DNA of 64,000 nucleotides, from contig VDMD01000029.1 of NCBI GenBank assembly GCA_007026445.1, positions 310,001-374,000 of the forward strand. The letters run 5' to 3'. Every line of letters begins with the position of its first letter. Position 1 is the first letter of the stretch. Made by a program: the position numbers and the translations under genes. The DNA is from Schizophyllum amplum (taxonomy: Eukaryota; Basidiomycota; Agaricomycetes; Agaricales; Schizophyllaceae). Below are positions 47,156 to 58,709 of this stretch, piece after piece. The notes under the pieces were generated by a model. That model was not told the DNA's origin and ran no database searches. It saw nothing but the letters and a program-made list of their open reading frames with translations.

Positions 47156-49126
47156 CTACGTAAAGCAGAAGAATAAAACAGATTCATCCTCTAAACCCAA
47201 CCATGCCAGATCGTTCGTATCGACTTCAAGCTCAGCCGGACCATCCTCTAGGAGGAGCCAGACGCGCAGGGGCGCCCGCCGCTTGACTGCTTTGGCAATG
47301 CGCTGCTTGAACGCCTTCAGTGGGAGCGTGGGCAACACGCGCAAAAGCAATGGCTCGCTGGCAGTCTGTGCGGCAGAGAGGTCGGTGCTGGCGGTGGGAG
47401 GCTCAGGGAGAGCGTAGAGTTTGAGCTCTGTAGATGAGGTCAGTGCACGAAGGTAAGGCGGGCATGTTCGAGGCTACCTATGAGGCGGTCGCGGAGGTTG
47501 CGTTGGTCTTTAACAGGCGGGCGGTCTGGGTCGTCTGGCTTGGTTCCGTGCTCTGGCGGCGGCGTGTCAGCGAGGTGGCAGGGAAAGGGCAACGGACTCA
47601 CTCTCGCATATGGCCCGATAGCGGGGATGTTCGTGATCTCGTGTCGCCTCCGAGGGATATGTCTGGGACGATACGTATGAGATGTAGAAAAGCTCGCTGT
47701 CCGTGCGCTCTTTGGGCGTGATCTGCGCGCGCAAGTTCAACAGGTTGAAGGTTTTAGAAAGTAATCACACACGGTGGAACCGTCGAGCTGGATGAGGGTA
47801 GGTATCCTGGCGATGATGAAGAGCCTTGCATGTTGCGCCTGTTCTGAGTCTACATGCTATGAACGATAATGACGACACGAGGGTTCTTACTCACTGGTAA
47901 GAATGGGATTCTCTGCGAGCATTAGGCTCTCCAAAGCAGGGCACCACGATGGCAATGCATCCACGTCCGACCACGCCGCAAGGCCGTTTGTTGACAGTGA
48001 TAAATGCAATAGGCTACTGAGCGCATGTGCTTTGTCTTCGCAGGGTGGGATGCGCTGGATGCCATTTTCGGCAAGTGTCAGGCGCTGCAGACTATCGTAG
48101 CGTCACGCAGCCGTGCAGAAGTCGAGGACAGCATACGTACGAGGTATAAGCCTGTAAGCGCCACACACGAGTGGCCAGTCCGCGCAGACGTTCCCCTCGA
48201 GGTTGAGGGTGCGGACGCTTGGGTGCGCTTCGCATGTGCGGACGGGACGAGGTCCGCAAGGCAGTTGTACCCCATCTCGACGGTCTCGAGGCGCGGCATA
48301 AGGCTGGTGATCTCCTGCATGTGCGCCCACGAGATGAGCGTGGCGTTGAGCAGCAGCTCCGTCAGGCGCGGGAAGCTAGAGGATAAGCGGGCAGGGTCGT
48401 GCGGCATCTGCAGGCGGTTGTAGCTGGGGAGTATGCTTCGGTCAACGGCGTCAGGGGATGGTCGGCTGGCTTACTTGAGTGCTAGCCGCTCCAGATTGGG
48501 GAGCTCGGCGGCGATGGACGCCACCACATCCCACGAGGGAATGAGGCTCTTGGATAAGTCGAGTCCGCGAATGCCTGCGCTGTGAGAAATGGCGATAGCT
48601 TATCAGATATAGCTCACTCGGGCAAGCCTGGCGGATGGTTCCCTCGGAAGCGTCACAAGTGGCCGGCAGCTCGTTATCCAAGCTGACTTCGCGGAGGCGT
48701 GTTAGATCTGCAAACTTGCCGCGGATCTTGTCCAGGTTAACAGCCTCGACCTCAATAGCGCCATTGGATGAACCGAGAATAATTGTTTCCTGCCCGGCGG
48801 CGCCGTGGAAAGCTTCGATATACTTGGACTTGAGGGCTTTCAAGAATGATGTCCCATACGAAATCTTGCTGGAGGGTCGGATGAACGATCCAGAGTTTGG
48901 GACGCTACTGAATATGTAAGACAAGTACGTAGGAGCATATAAACGTCACTAACCTGCATGAGAAGTAGACCTTGCCATCTTTCGTGCCGCTGTGCTTACC
49001 GCGGGAGGGATCGTCCCATTCGACGCCGATCCAGGCGCCATTGGTACCATCTACTGGGCCGACAAAACGAACAGTACCAATGTTACCAGAGTGAGATATT
49101 CTCGTCCCAATAGACGGAAGATCCAT
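47156..49126 (-). CDS. TBCE: Tubulin-folding cofactor E, with one frame break
   Basis: Chaperone that helps assemble and dissociate alpha/beta-tubulin. The start at 49126 opens the CAP-Gly domain: GNIGTVRFVGPVDGTNGAWIG, then GKHSGTKDGKVYFSC. Leucine-rich repeats follow (FPRLTELLLNATLISW, RLETVEMGYN, VRTLNLEGNVCADWP). The C-terminus is ubiquitin-like (LKAFKQRIAKAV, LGLEDESVLFFCF). CAP-Gly, LRR and UBL in this order is diagnostic of the family. The frame shifts once at about 48211-48245, between NCLADLVPS and AHPSVRTLNLEG, equivalent to one missing base. The gene is divergent from the HIBCH gene with about 225 bp between. Confidence 0.9.
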
Positions 49127-49351
49127 GACTGGATTAAAGATCCTACTGAGGGTTCAGGTTGAAGTTCAAGTTGCGTTCGAGCGCGTGATTCTGTGACTGG
49201 TAGTCACATCCGGCCCGGCAAGGCCCGGAGCCGAAGCGCGTCGCGTTTGGCAATCCATTTTCCTTTAGCGCTCGCGGTCGCTGTTGACGTTGCTTTCATG
49301 CACCGAGCCCAAATGCAGGGCTTGCATCTTCGCCCCATCTTTTCCCTCTCC

Positions 49352-51157
49352 ATGACCCGCCAGAGCGCAGTCGCTGCCAGGAGGACCGCTGCTGTCGCTC
49401 AGCACATGGCCAGGATGTCCACGGAGGCCTCGAGCTCGTCGGAGGTGTGACGCCCCGCAACGCCAGCTGGTCCAACACTGACATAACCGCGCAGCCCACC
49501 GTCAAGTTCGAGTCTGTGCTTTCCATGCGCAACTATGTGCTCAACCGGCCAGACAAACTCAACTCCCTGAACGGCGACATGCTCGAGCAGCTGCGACCGA
49601 AGATTGAGGTCGGGCGCATCATGCACGTTCTGAGAGTCGCCTGACTTTCCCTCAGGAGTGGAGCACGTCAGATTTATGCACAACCATCGTGGGGACGGGC
49701 ACTGGTCGCGCTTTCTGCGCAGGGGGAGACGTCGCGCGTACGTGTGGCCGTTGAGGTCATGGGGATCGGCGCTCACTATGCATGACAGAAATTGCAGTGG
49801 ACGCGCAAGACCCAGAGAAGCGGAGCGGTGCTATTGGGTTCTTCAAGCGGGAGTACGTTCCGCATACTACATACCATTTTGTTCCGCTGCTGACTGTCAT
49901 CAGGTTCGAGATGGACTACATCCTTGCTGCCCTGAACAAGCCTTATGTAGCCATCATGGACGGCATCACAAGTGCGTGTCTGTCTTTCTTTCCGCCTCTA
50001 TATCCTGTTGACAAACGCATAGTGGGCGGTGGCGTCGGCCTCTCCGCACCTGCACATTTCCGAGTCGTCACCGAGAAGACGAGATTCGCCATGCCGGAAA
50101 CCAACATCGGCTACGTCCCCGACGTCGGTGCCAGCTACTATATGTCCCGACTGGATGGCCAACTTGGCACCTACCTATGCCTTACCGGCAACCACATCAC
50201 GGGACGCGACGTATTGTAAGCAGGCAATCATAGATACCGGTTTCTCACTCACACGGTGCGCTCTCCAGCGAGATGGGCTTCGCCACTCATTACATTCCGT
50301 CTCGACGAGTTCCTGCGCTCCTCGAACGCCTGGCCACAGTCGAGCAGTTCAGCTGGCATCTGGTCAACCAAACTATTGAGAGATGTCTGGGGAGCGCCTA
50401 CCAGAAGATCCTCCTTTCCAACTGACAGGAGACGTCCGTGTCGCGCTGGACTACGCCTTCAGACACGACACTGTCGAGCAAATTGTGGAAGAGCTTGAGA
50501 CCTTGTCTTCAAAAGACAACAACGAAGCTGTTCGCCAGTGGGCTTCTGAAACTTTGGCGACCTTGAAGGAACGCAGCCCGACCAGCTTGAAGCTCGCTTT
50601 GTATTCTCTTCGGAAGGGTAAGAACATCAGCTTGCTCCAGGCGCTTCGCTTGGAGCACCAGCTAGCCACCGCATATTGCGTACGTTGCTCCCTATACCTC
50701 CTTCGCAACAATGACAGCGCTCATATACTTCTCACAGAACATGGCAGCGCCTGATTTCGTCGCTGGGATCACTAATGTGCTCGTCACTAAGTCGAAGGAG
50801 CCCACAAAATGGAGCCCCGACACCTTGAAGGGCGTCACATCCGATCTCCTCGCGCGGTTCGTTGGGACAGGATCCACATACACCGACACGAAAGGCCATT
50901 CACTAGAGATCTCTGAAGAGCTGCTCGCCCAACGTCTACCTTCCCCGTACAGGTGGTCGTTGCCCTCTGAGGAGGAGATTGGGGCGATGGTTAAGGGCTC
51001 GCACAAGGACAGCGGCGGCACTAGCCTCAAGCGGCAGGAGGTTCTGGACACCTTCGAGCGGTTGCGCGAGCGCAAGCTGGGCGTGAAAGAGAAGGTCGCA
51101 GAGGTCCTCTCGCGGCGGTGTACTGAGGACAAAGACGGCTTCTTGGTATGGAACTGA
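49352..51157 (+). CDS. 3-hydroxyisobutyryl-CoA hydrolase, mitochondrial, with one frame break
   Basis: Crotonase-fold hydrolase of valine catabolism (HIBCH/Ehd3), also close to mitoribosomal mS47-type proteins. The ATG at 49352 (MTRQSAVAARRTAAVAQ) gives a good mitochondrial presequence; 49298 is an alternative. Blocks are NRPDKLNSLNGDML, GTGRAFCAGGDVA (oxyanion loop), ITMGGGVGLSAPAHFRV, FAMPETNIGYVPDVGASY with the catalytic Glu region, and a C-terminal RLRERKLGVKEKVAEVL ending FLVWN. Phases agree at eight introns. Near 50375-50381 the frame breaks between NQTIE and MSGERLPEDPP (ATTGAG-AGATG), equal to one missing base. Confidence 0.9.
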
Positions 51158-51266
51158 GTTGTTGCAGCTAGTATGTAGTACACGCCTGTCATACTGGTAA
51201 AACCACTACTCCATACAATACGCGGACCGACGTTGATGATATGGGTGGTGGAACGAGTCTCTTGAT

Positions 51267-51616
51267 TTACTGTGCATGCCTAGCCTTGTGGGACTTCTTC
51301 GCCTGCAGATTGGTGGCAGGGATTTCTTGGCCAGACAAAGAAAGCTTGCCAAACAAGGCCAATGGCGACAGCGATCCGCACCGTGGCCGGATCAAAGTTA
51401 GCCTTCCCCGCTTCGTCGACGCGGCACGTCTTCCCCGCTCCGCGTTGGTCGCGTTCACTGCTCTGCCCCTTCGCTATGTGTGCGTACGTCGAGGCGCTCA
51501 AACAAAAGGAAATCATGACCGGAGTCCCGCAGCCAGCGCAAGACTGAGGTCTCGAAGCCAAGGGCAGTGTAGCTGATTGGTGAGAAGGAAGAGAACTCGA
51601 TCCAGTGACCCTCCAT
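51267..51616 (-). CDS. Candidate small protein, not recognised
   Basis: Weak candidate. From an ATG at 51616 the minus strand reads MEGHWIEFSSFSPIS and then LRWLRDSGHDFLLFERLD, which looks like real protein sequence. A GTACGC donor follows at about 51490. One reading then gives FDPAT joined to a basic end, AKKSHKARHAQ, by a 75-nt intron. Other exon choices are possible and no family is recognised. It is convergent with the HIBCH gene and divergent from the secreted-protein gene. Confidence 0.35.
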
Positions 51617-51667
51617 CTGCCAGGTGCCGAGCGCGCGGCTATTACGTCAACCAAAAGGTTCGTTGAC

Positions 51668-51674
51668 TTATAAG
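51668..51674 (+). promoter_or_regulatory. TATA-like box of the small secreted protein gene
   Basis: TTATAAG lies about 95 nt upstream of the ATG at 51766 in an otherwise GC-rich stretch. Confidence 0.35.
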
Positions 51675-51765
51675 CCAGGCGGCTTTGGGACTTGACGACG
51701 ACGGCGACGAAGTTGAACTTGACAGAACGACGACGCGTCCCAGTCAGACCCAGACGACAGCCACG

Positions 51766-52480
51766 ATGCTCTTCACGATCTTTGCTCTCCTCGCCACATT
51801 CCTGCTTTCCGCCGGTTCAGCATCATCATGTCGCGGCAGCACCATCCTTCGCTGCTCCCCTGCGACGCGATTCCCATCGCAGCGTGCGAATGAGCCGTGT
51901 GTGCCGCCGTTCAACGGCGTAGGTGTCTCTGTGACCAACTCGGCGCGTGAGTTGGGCGTCCAGCAACCTCCAGCAGCGAACGATTCCGTGACGAGCCAGA
52001 CGTCTAACACGAAGGGGACGCTGGCGACGGTCGACTTCTACTTCCATCCGGTCGATGGGGAGGACTCGCCACAGCTGTTCACGATCAGGTGTGTATGCTT
52101 TACGGTTTGAGATGCCCGTCGTATGTTGATCGATGCCTATAGCCCTACTGGCGGTTACTCCCTCGCCGTCGCCGTGCTCGAGGGCGGAAATCTTACGCTT
52201 GCAGACGCGACAGAGGGCGACAAGTATGTGGCACCGCCTCCCTGCATGAACCGACGTCTGATTATGTTACAGGTCGCAGCACTGGTCCGTGCAGTGCGAC
52301 ACCTGCAACGCAGACTCCTCCATGGAAGGCCAGTTCTCGTACGGATGCAATCTTACGTCCGCCGTGGACGGCCAGTGCGTGCAGCTCGCACACGACGCAA
52401 ACAGCCCGGTGTACCTTGCACCCTGCGCCGGGATCGACGCACAAAACTTTGACCTCTGGACCCAATGCGACTGGTGCTAA
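51766..52480 (+). CDS. Small secreted cysteine-containing protein, possible beta-trefoil
   Basis: Not firmly recognised. Three exons (51766-52088, 52143 to about 52229, then to 52480) encode about 205 residues. A clear signal peptide (MLFTIFALLATFLLSAGSAS) opens it. Eight or more cysteines are spaced along the mature part, including CDTC and DWC at the end. HWSVQC and AQNFDLWTQC recall the Q/H-x-W repeats of ricin-B-like trefoils, so a carbohydrate-binding role is possible but speculative. Frame is intact. No enzymatic motif is seen. Confidence 0.75.
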
Positions 52481-52792
52481 ACTTTTCCTGTTGGCTTCCC
52501 TTCGCTCTTGGACTTCTTGACACTGCTACACGGACTTGCTTACATCGAACATTCATACCCGACAGTCGCTCTTGTACGTTCGCTCTCGTACCATACATTA
52601 CCTTATACATACGGACCATAGTGCACATAAGTAAATCAGACTGTATTACTACTATTTTCACGGACATGACGATCTTGCGATGTTTTCGAATCCGAACATA
52701 CGCTCGCGTGGACGTATAGGCGCGCATCACGTGCACGGGCGGCAGTTTTTGCGCCGGCACGCGCGGTGCGGCTCTCAGTCCGACTCCCTGGC

Positions 52793-54150
52793 ATGAGCGG
52801 TGAGCAAAAGGCAAAGGCGCGTCTGGAGTGCGGGCGGTGCTGCAGTACACCGGAATCCCCCCTCATGGCTTGACTACCGACCCAAGCTTCCCTCACGGAA
52901 CTGGCTCATTTTCTGGACGGTGACCAGCACGGTGACCGGCTACTATGTCTACGACCGCCGCGAGTGCAAGCGCATCCGCCAGTCGTACGTCGAGCGCGTC
53001 AGCCACCTTGCTGAGCGGCCTCTGAACGTCCTGGAGTATCCTCGGAAGGTCAGGGTGTACGGCTGCAAGTGGCCGGGTGACGAGGACTTTGATATGAGCA
53101 TGAAATACTTCAGGCGGTACATCAAGGTGCGTCGCTCGTCTTACCATGTTGTGTTTATATGACACTCTGCAGCCTATCCTTGTCGCCGCTGGGGTGGACT
53201 ATGAGACGGTGAACGGAAAGAAGCACGGCGAGCTGGCACAGACGATCGCCGACGAGATTCGTGCACGAAGACGGATCACTGCTGGCCTTGACAGCCCTCC
53301 CCTCCACCGCCTCGCGACTCCCACATACGTTCCCCAGGAAGTGCTTGAGGAGCGGGCCGTGGACGCTGGCGCTGTCATCATTGGCCGTCCCGCATTCAAA
53401 GAGTTCATGCTTGGCCTCGCGCGCGGATGGACGGAGAGCCTAAATCCTGTGGACCGTGACGACGCGCTCGCCCGCGCCCTTGCCGACGACGGCCACTTTG
53501 ACGAGCCCGAGGAAGGCGAAGCTCCCACCCCGAAGCCTGTTGCACAATACACGCCCAACCCGATCACCCCCGCCGCATCTCCCGACTTCCCGCCCCCCGC
53601 CGCAATTCCACCCATTCCCCCTCTCCTTCTCGTCTCCTTCGTGGACTACATAGGCTTCAGCCAGGTGCCGTACATGCTCTGGGACTGGTTCAACAAGCGC
53701 GAGCACGTTCGCGCGGGCGCAGAGGCCGCATACCGCCTTGTCATGCGCCAGACACGGCCATTCCGCGAGACCGCTACCCTAGAGACGCCCAGCGACCTCG
53801 CCTTCGACAAGGACAAGGAGGAGCTGTTCCGGAAGACGACTGGGGATATTCCGGGGGATACGGCCAAGTCACGGGAGCGTTACTACGCGGAGCTGCCGGC
53901 GCGGTTGGCTGTGGCGCGCGAGTTGGCCAGGGGGACGCGTGAGCCGACGAAAGAGGAGGCGGCGCACCCGCCACCGACAGAGGTCGAGCTTAGCCAGGAG
54001 CGGTTGAACAAGGAGAAGGTGTGGCGGAGCAGGGTGGATGGGTGGGAGATCATCAAGCCAACGCAGAAGGTGTTCTTTGACGAGCGCCTGCGGGGTCTGC
54101 TGAGCGTCTACGTGGACCCGGAGGAACAGGCTGAAGAGCCAAAAGTATGA
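52793..54150 (+). CDS. TIM54: Mitochondrial inner-membrane translocase subunit TIM54, with two frame breaks
   Basis: Scaffold subunit of the TIM22 complex that inserts carrier proteins into the inner membrane. Homology begins GASGVRAVLQYTGIPP, then SWLDYRPKLPSRNWLIFW with the single membrane span (WTVTSTVTGYYVYDRRECKR). It continues through VYGCKWPGDEDFD, the intron at about 53127-53172, and PILVAAGVDYETVNGKKHGEL. It ends EEQAEEPKV. Two one-base losses lie in exon 1. One is in a C6 run at 52857-52862 (seven C needed for IPPSW), the other at about 52800-52808 just after the ATG. From 53146 on the frame is clean. The protein is essential in yeast, which argues for assembly error. Confidence 0.88.
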
Positions 54151-54404
54151 TGATGACTGCTAGATTGACTATACTACTGACCACGCCTCACTACCTATAT
54201 TAATGCCGGATGATAATGCCGATGCTGCGACTACAGTGATTAAATCATATGAGACCACTCATAGCATTGAGATAGGACATTTGAGTGACTTGAGTGAGCA
54301 ACAAAGTGAGAAGTCGTAAACCAAACATGTGCAAACTTGTGATTGTGGATCCGGATCGGGCACTGCCGTGATTTACGGACCCAAACAACTTGAGTCTGAC
54401 CACC

Positions 54405-56343
54405 ATGAGCACGGATGCCACCACTGCGGATTACGTCTGGACGCCGCCAGACTATGACTTTGGGCGCGCTCCCACAATGAAGATCACCTCGAACATATCT
54501 CAGACGTCTGTCATAGCGGACAACTTCACAAGAACGGCCAAGTGGTATGTCTACCGAGATGCTATAATGTCACTCCCTCCGTCAGCGGCACTCTGGCTTC
54601 GAATCCATTTCGCATGATCAACTCAAGAGGCTGACGCGGTTGATCAGGTGCCCAGACGGCTCCTCACTTCTTTTACAATGCGAGAACCGAACGTTCGAGC
54701 TACTCCCGGCGTAGGCGCGCCATCATCTATCCTATATATTCTGCTGGCTCACTATGGGTAGACATAATATATCTGGCGACAACCCAACCGCCGAGGCGTC
54801 CACTGTGCTTGCTCAGCCTGCGCCAATCCTCGACTTCGCGTGGTATCCGGGCGCTACCGTCCAAAGTCCCGCGACGCACTGTTTTCTCGCTTCAGTTCGC
54901 GAGTGTCCCGTAAAGCTACTTGACGCAACCAGTGGCCGGGTAAGTCTCTACTTTATGACTTCGCTGCCACTGAACGACCTACTTCTTACGTTCGGTGCCA
55001 CAAATCATCTCTGCGGGACCACAGCGCCTATTTTCATCTCTTCTGACCATGCTACCTAGTTGCGCGCTTCCTACAAAATTGTCGACCACAGAGAGCGACA
55101 AATCGCTCCGCATAGCCTGGCCTTCAATCCTACTGCTTCTAGGTACGACATCATGGCCCGAAAGTTTATGCTTCATGTTAAGCTGCGTTGCAGGATATAC
55201 TGTGGATTCGAAGACGCTATCGAGGTCTTCGACATCATGACCCCAGGAGAAGGTACACGACTGGCTACCACGCCTTCCAAGAAAAGCAAAGATGGCCTCA
55301 AGGGTGAGCATTTCGCTTCATGCACATGCACTATTTTCTCTCCCTTGTTAACTTTGCTGAGTTTTCGGTCGCTTTCGCTCGCAGGTATCGTCTCTGCCCT
55401 CGCATTTTGCCCCTCGTACGGATCCGACGTCTTCGCAGCGGGCACACTCGCCCCGCACGATGGCAACATCGCGCTCTTCCGCGAGTCTGACGGCGAAGTA
55501 CCCCTCGCCTTCCTCGGTGGCGGACTCCGTGCAGGCGTTACGCAGGCAAGCATCTTATTCAGAATTAACTTCGTGCCTCCTCTGACTTACCGACCGCACC
55601 CAGCTGCACTTCAATCCCATGAAACCGCATCTCCTCTACGCGGCTTACCGAAGGCGCCCCGAGGTCCTGTGTTGGGACCTCCGCTCTGGCATGTCTGCGC
55701 CGCTCGCCATCTTCGCCGATCCTGGCGCTCAAGGACCGCTCACAAATCAGAAGATGCGCTTCGACATAGACATCACGGGGCGCTGGCTTAGTGTCGGAGA
55801 CCAGGTGCGTTCTCCTTGAATGAGGACAAGTTGGGAAAATCGACTGACTGACGTTTTTGTCATCTGCAGCAAGGCCACCTCCTGGTATATGACCTCGCGT
55901 CGACGAGCGACACTGCAGAACCTCAGCACGAGGTCGAGACGGTGCACGTCTCCTCAACGTGCAAAGTCGCTGCACATGAAGGTGCGCCTGAGCCCACTAT
56001 CAAAATCCCCAGCGACTGCCACCCTGTGTATCTAATTCTTCCCTTCAAATATCCCCAGCATCCCTTATGCATGCACTCACTAACCTCATGCCCGACTTTA
56101 GACACCATTGGCTCCGTCGCCTTCCACCCCACGCAGCCCATCCTCGCGACAGCAGCTGGCAGCCGCCATTTCGACATCGACGAGAGCGAAGACAGCGAGT
56201 GCGAAGACACATCCGACGAGGAAGGTCCTGCCTCATCAGCACTGCATGAGGTAGTAGGCAGTGGGAGACCGAAGGCAGCCCGACCACGGACGAGGGACGC
56301 GTCTGTAAAATTCTGGGACGCATCGGCCGAGTCTGTAAACTAA
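54405..56343 (+). CDS. WRAP53: WD40 protein WRAP53/TCAB1 homologue
   Basis: In animals this protein binds CAB boxes and brings telomerase and scaRNAs to Cajal bodies; its role in fungi is not settled. The start is ATG 54405 (MSTDATTADYVWTPP). WD-type blocks are CPDGSSLLLQCENRTF, ILDFAWYPG, IYCGFEDAIEVFDI (family-typical CGF), GIVSALAFCPS, QLHFNPMKPHLLYAAYRR, VLCWDLRSG, FDIDITGRWLSVGDQ and TIGSVAFHPTQPILATAAG. The C-terminus is acidic (DESEDSECEDTSDEEG) before KFWDAS. The first intron is longer than usual (about 106 nt); all junctions checked keep phase. Confidence 0.87.
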
Positions 56344-56547
56344 ATTGCACGCCCGAGGCGCTTCCAGGATGCGTTGGCCAGTTTCTGGCGCGGATCGATC
56401 AAGCCTTTGTTAGCACACAGACAGAGGGCGCCCCAATGGTGCGGTGAGGGCATTGCCCGGAATACAGTAGATTATATAGCAAGACGAGACCTACATAAAG
56501 AAACGAGTACCAGGTAGCGAAGCAGCAAAGGTCGGCACGGTAGCGGT

Positions 56548-58539
56548 CTACTCCCGCTCGGTCGCCCGCTCGAGCTGTTGCCGCTTGCGCGAGCCACCAC
56601 TATGAAAGAGTCAGTCAGTATTTGCGCACGAAAAGAAGACAAGATCGCACGTACGCTTCGGTGTCCAAGCCACGCTTCTTCCCGGTCTTCGCATCGTCGA
56701 GGAACTGGTTCACGCCGAACACGTCGCCGGTATCCTTCTCGAACTGCACCGGGCCCTCGCGGATCTCCTGCTCGCTCGCGCCCTCGAAGCCGACACGAGT
56801 GGGCCCCAGCCCGAACCGGTCGGCCTCGAGCGCCTTGCCAATACCCTCCTCCGTGCCCCCACCGAACTGGTCGTCATTCTCGCCACCGATATTCCCACGA
56901 GCCTTGTAGATCGCCGCCGCCGCCGTGGATCCGTGGAACAGGGGCCGATCGTACAGGCTGTAGTTCTCCTCGTCCCCAAAGCTCCCGGGCAGCGACTCCT
57001 GGTTGAACAGCCGGCTGTCGAGCATGCTCTCCTTCGAAAGCGTCGGCTTCGCGATCCCGAGCGCGACCTTCTCTGAGATGTCGCGGTTCTGCTGGCGGGC
57101 CATCATCTTCGCGCGCTGCTCGGTGCCCATGTTGTTCATGCGCATCTCGCGCTCGCGCTCCTGCCGTTTCTCCCGGCGCATCTCGTCGCGGATGCGCGCC
57201 GCCCTCGTCCTCCGCGCTGTCCGCGTCCGACCTAGCGCCATCGCTCTCATCCTCACTGTCGCTGCCGTAGGCGCCGAGGGAGGCTTTTGCGGCGGCGGAG
57301 GCCTGTGCGGTGGTGGCCGCTGCGGCGCGCGGACCGCCGCCACGTTCCTCGCGCGCGCGCTGCGCCATCATACGCAGGTTCTCTTCCTTCGCGGCCTTCT
57401 CCTTGGCAGCGAGCTTTTGTTGCATAATGGATCGTTGCCGGACCTCCTCGCGCGCGTGCCTGTCGGCGACGAACAGAGCTTCGGACATTTTCGCAAAGTT
57501 ATCGTTGATTGTGGTCTGGCGGTCCGTAAGTATGCAGTCATAGGATGGGTGTGAATACGCACGTCCTGCAAGCCGCGACCATCGGCGGCCAAACGCTTGT
57601 CAAGAGGAATGGTGAAACCCTTGTTGTTCTTCCAGTTCGATATACATGGGGGAATCATCCATTCCTTCTGCTCGGCCGCGGTGGCTTTGCGCGGAGGACT
57701 GCGCAATACTGGCGGAGGCGGACTCGGAGGGCCCCTGGGAATCTTCTTGTGCTTGTACCGAGGGGGCTCCAAGGGGTCCTCGACGATCTCCGACATCTTG
57801 ATGATGCGCTGCTTCAAGCCAACGGAGCCACTCTGCTGACCAGGCGTGTAGCGGATGAACGAGGTCTTGCCCTGGCTGCCGGGCACATTCTTCGGCTGCG
57901 CGGCCTTGATCTTGCCGTTGACGAGCTTCTCGAGCGCGGCACGGGTCTTGTCCGTGGTTTCCTGGACCTCGTCTTCGGAAGGGCGCTCCATGGCGCGCGC
58001 TTCCTCGTCGAGATCTTTGCGATGGAGCAGGGGGACGAGGTCCTTGAACTGGGACTGCACGACCTTGCCCTCGCGCTGGCCCTGTTGAGCGATGGCGTCG
58101 TATCGAACATTGCCCTCGCTGTCGACCTGGAGGGCTATTGTGTTGCCTGCGGCAGTCTAGAGAATAGCTTAGTGTATGCGGCAGCAAGGTCCCTATTCAC
58201 GCACCTTCTTCTTCCCCATGTCCAACGGATATTGCGCTACATGGCATTCGGGGTAAGCGCCGCCGTCCGCTACAAGACTGGTCAGCAGCGCCCTCTATGT
58301 TAGCCTGCAACGCACCATAGTCCGCCTGACTCGTCGGTCTCCACCCCTTACGCTGACCGTACGGCGGGACTGCAGCTCGGGTAATGACAGCAGTGGATGT
58401 TGATGCAGATGGCTGCTGGAAGTCCTCCTCGTGGTCGGACTCCACGCCGGCGTTGATGGGTGTTGGCAGAGCTCTGAGCAAACGTTCAGCATCATAAAAA
58501 CTGAAGCAAGCGGCAGGCTGACGCTGCGAGGGTCGCCAT
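56548..58539 (-). CDS. SNW1: SNW/SKIP-domain splicing factor (SNW1/PRP45), with one frame break
   Basis: Component of the NineTeen-related spliceosome and a transcription co-regulator. The start is ATG 58539 (MATLAAALPTP after a 49-nt intron). SNW landmarks are VPPYGQRKGWRPTSQADYG, FPECHVAQYPLDMGKKK, VQSQFKDLVPLLHRKD, the SNWKN motif (CISNWKNNKGFTIPLDKR) and MSEALFVADRHAREEV. Then come the basic heptad region (RDEMRREKRQEREREMRM), the YDRPLF box and a C-terminal SRKRQQLERATERE. The frame shifts at 57202-57204, where GGG instead of GG separates SAEDE from AARIRDEM. One base appears to be extra. Confidence 0.92.
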
Positions 58540-58709
58540 TGTTGTCGACGTCGTCGGCGTCGAAAGGCGGAGCTTAGTGGCACAGCCACCATGACCCAAT
58601 TCGGGACGTGCTTGGACCAGCTCGAGACCGGGCCGGTACTTCCGGGCGCCGGCGACGTAGCCGCTCGGCGGTGGGTGTCGAGATTAGACGCCGCTTGCAA
58701 CTGACCGCC

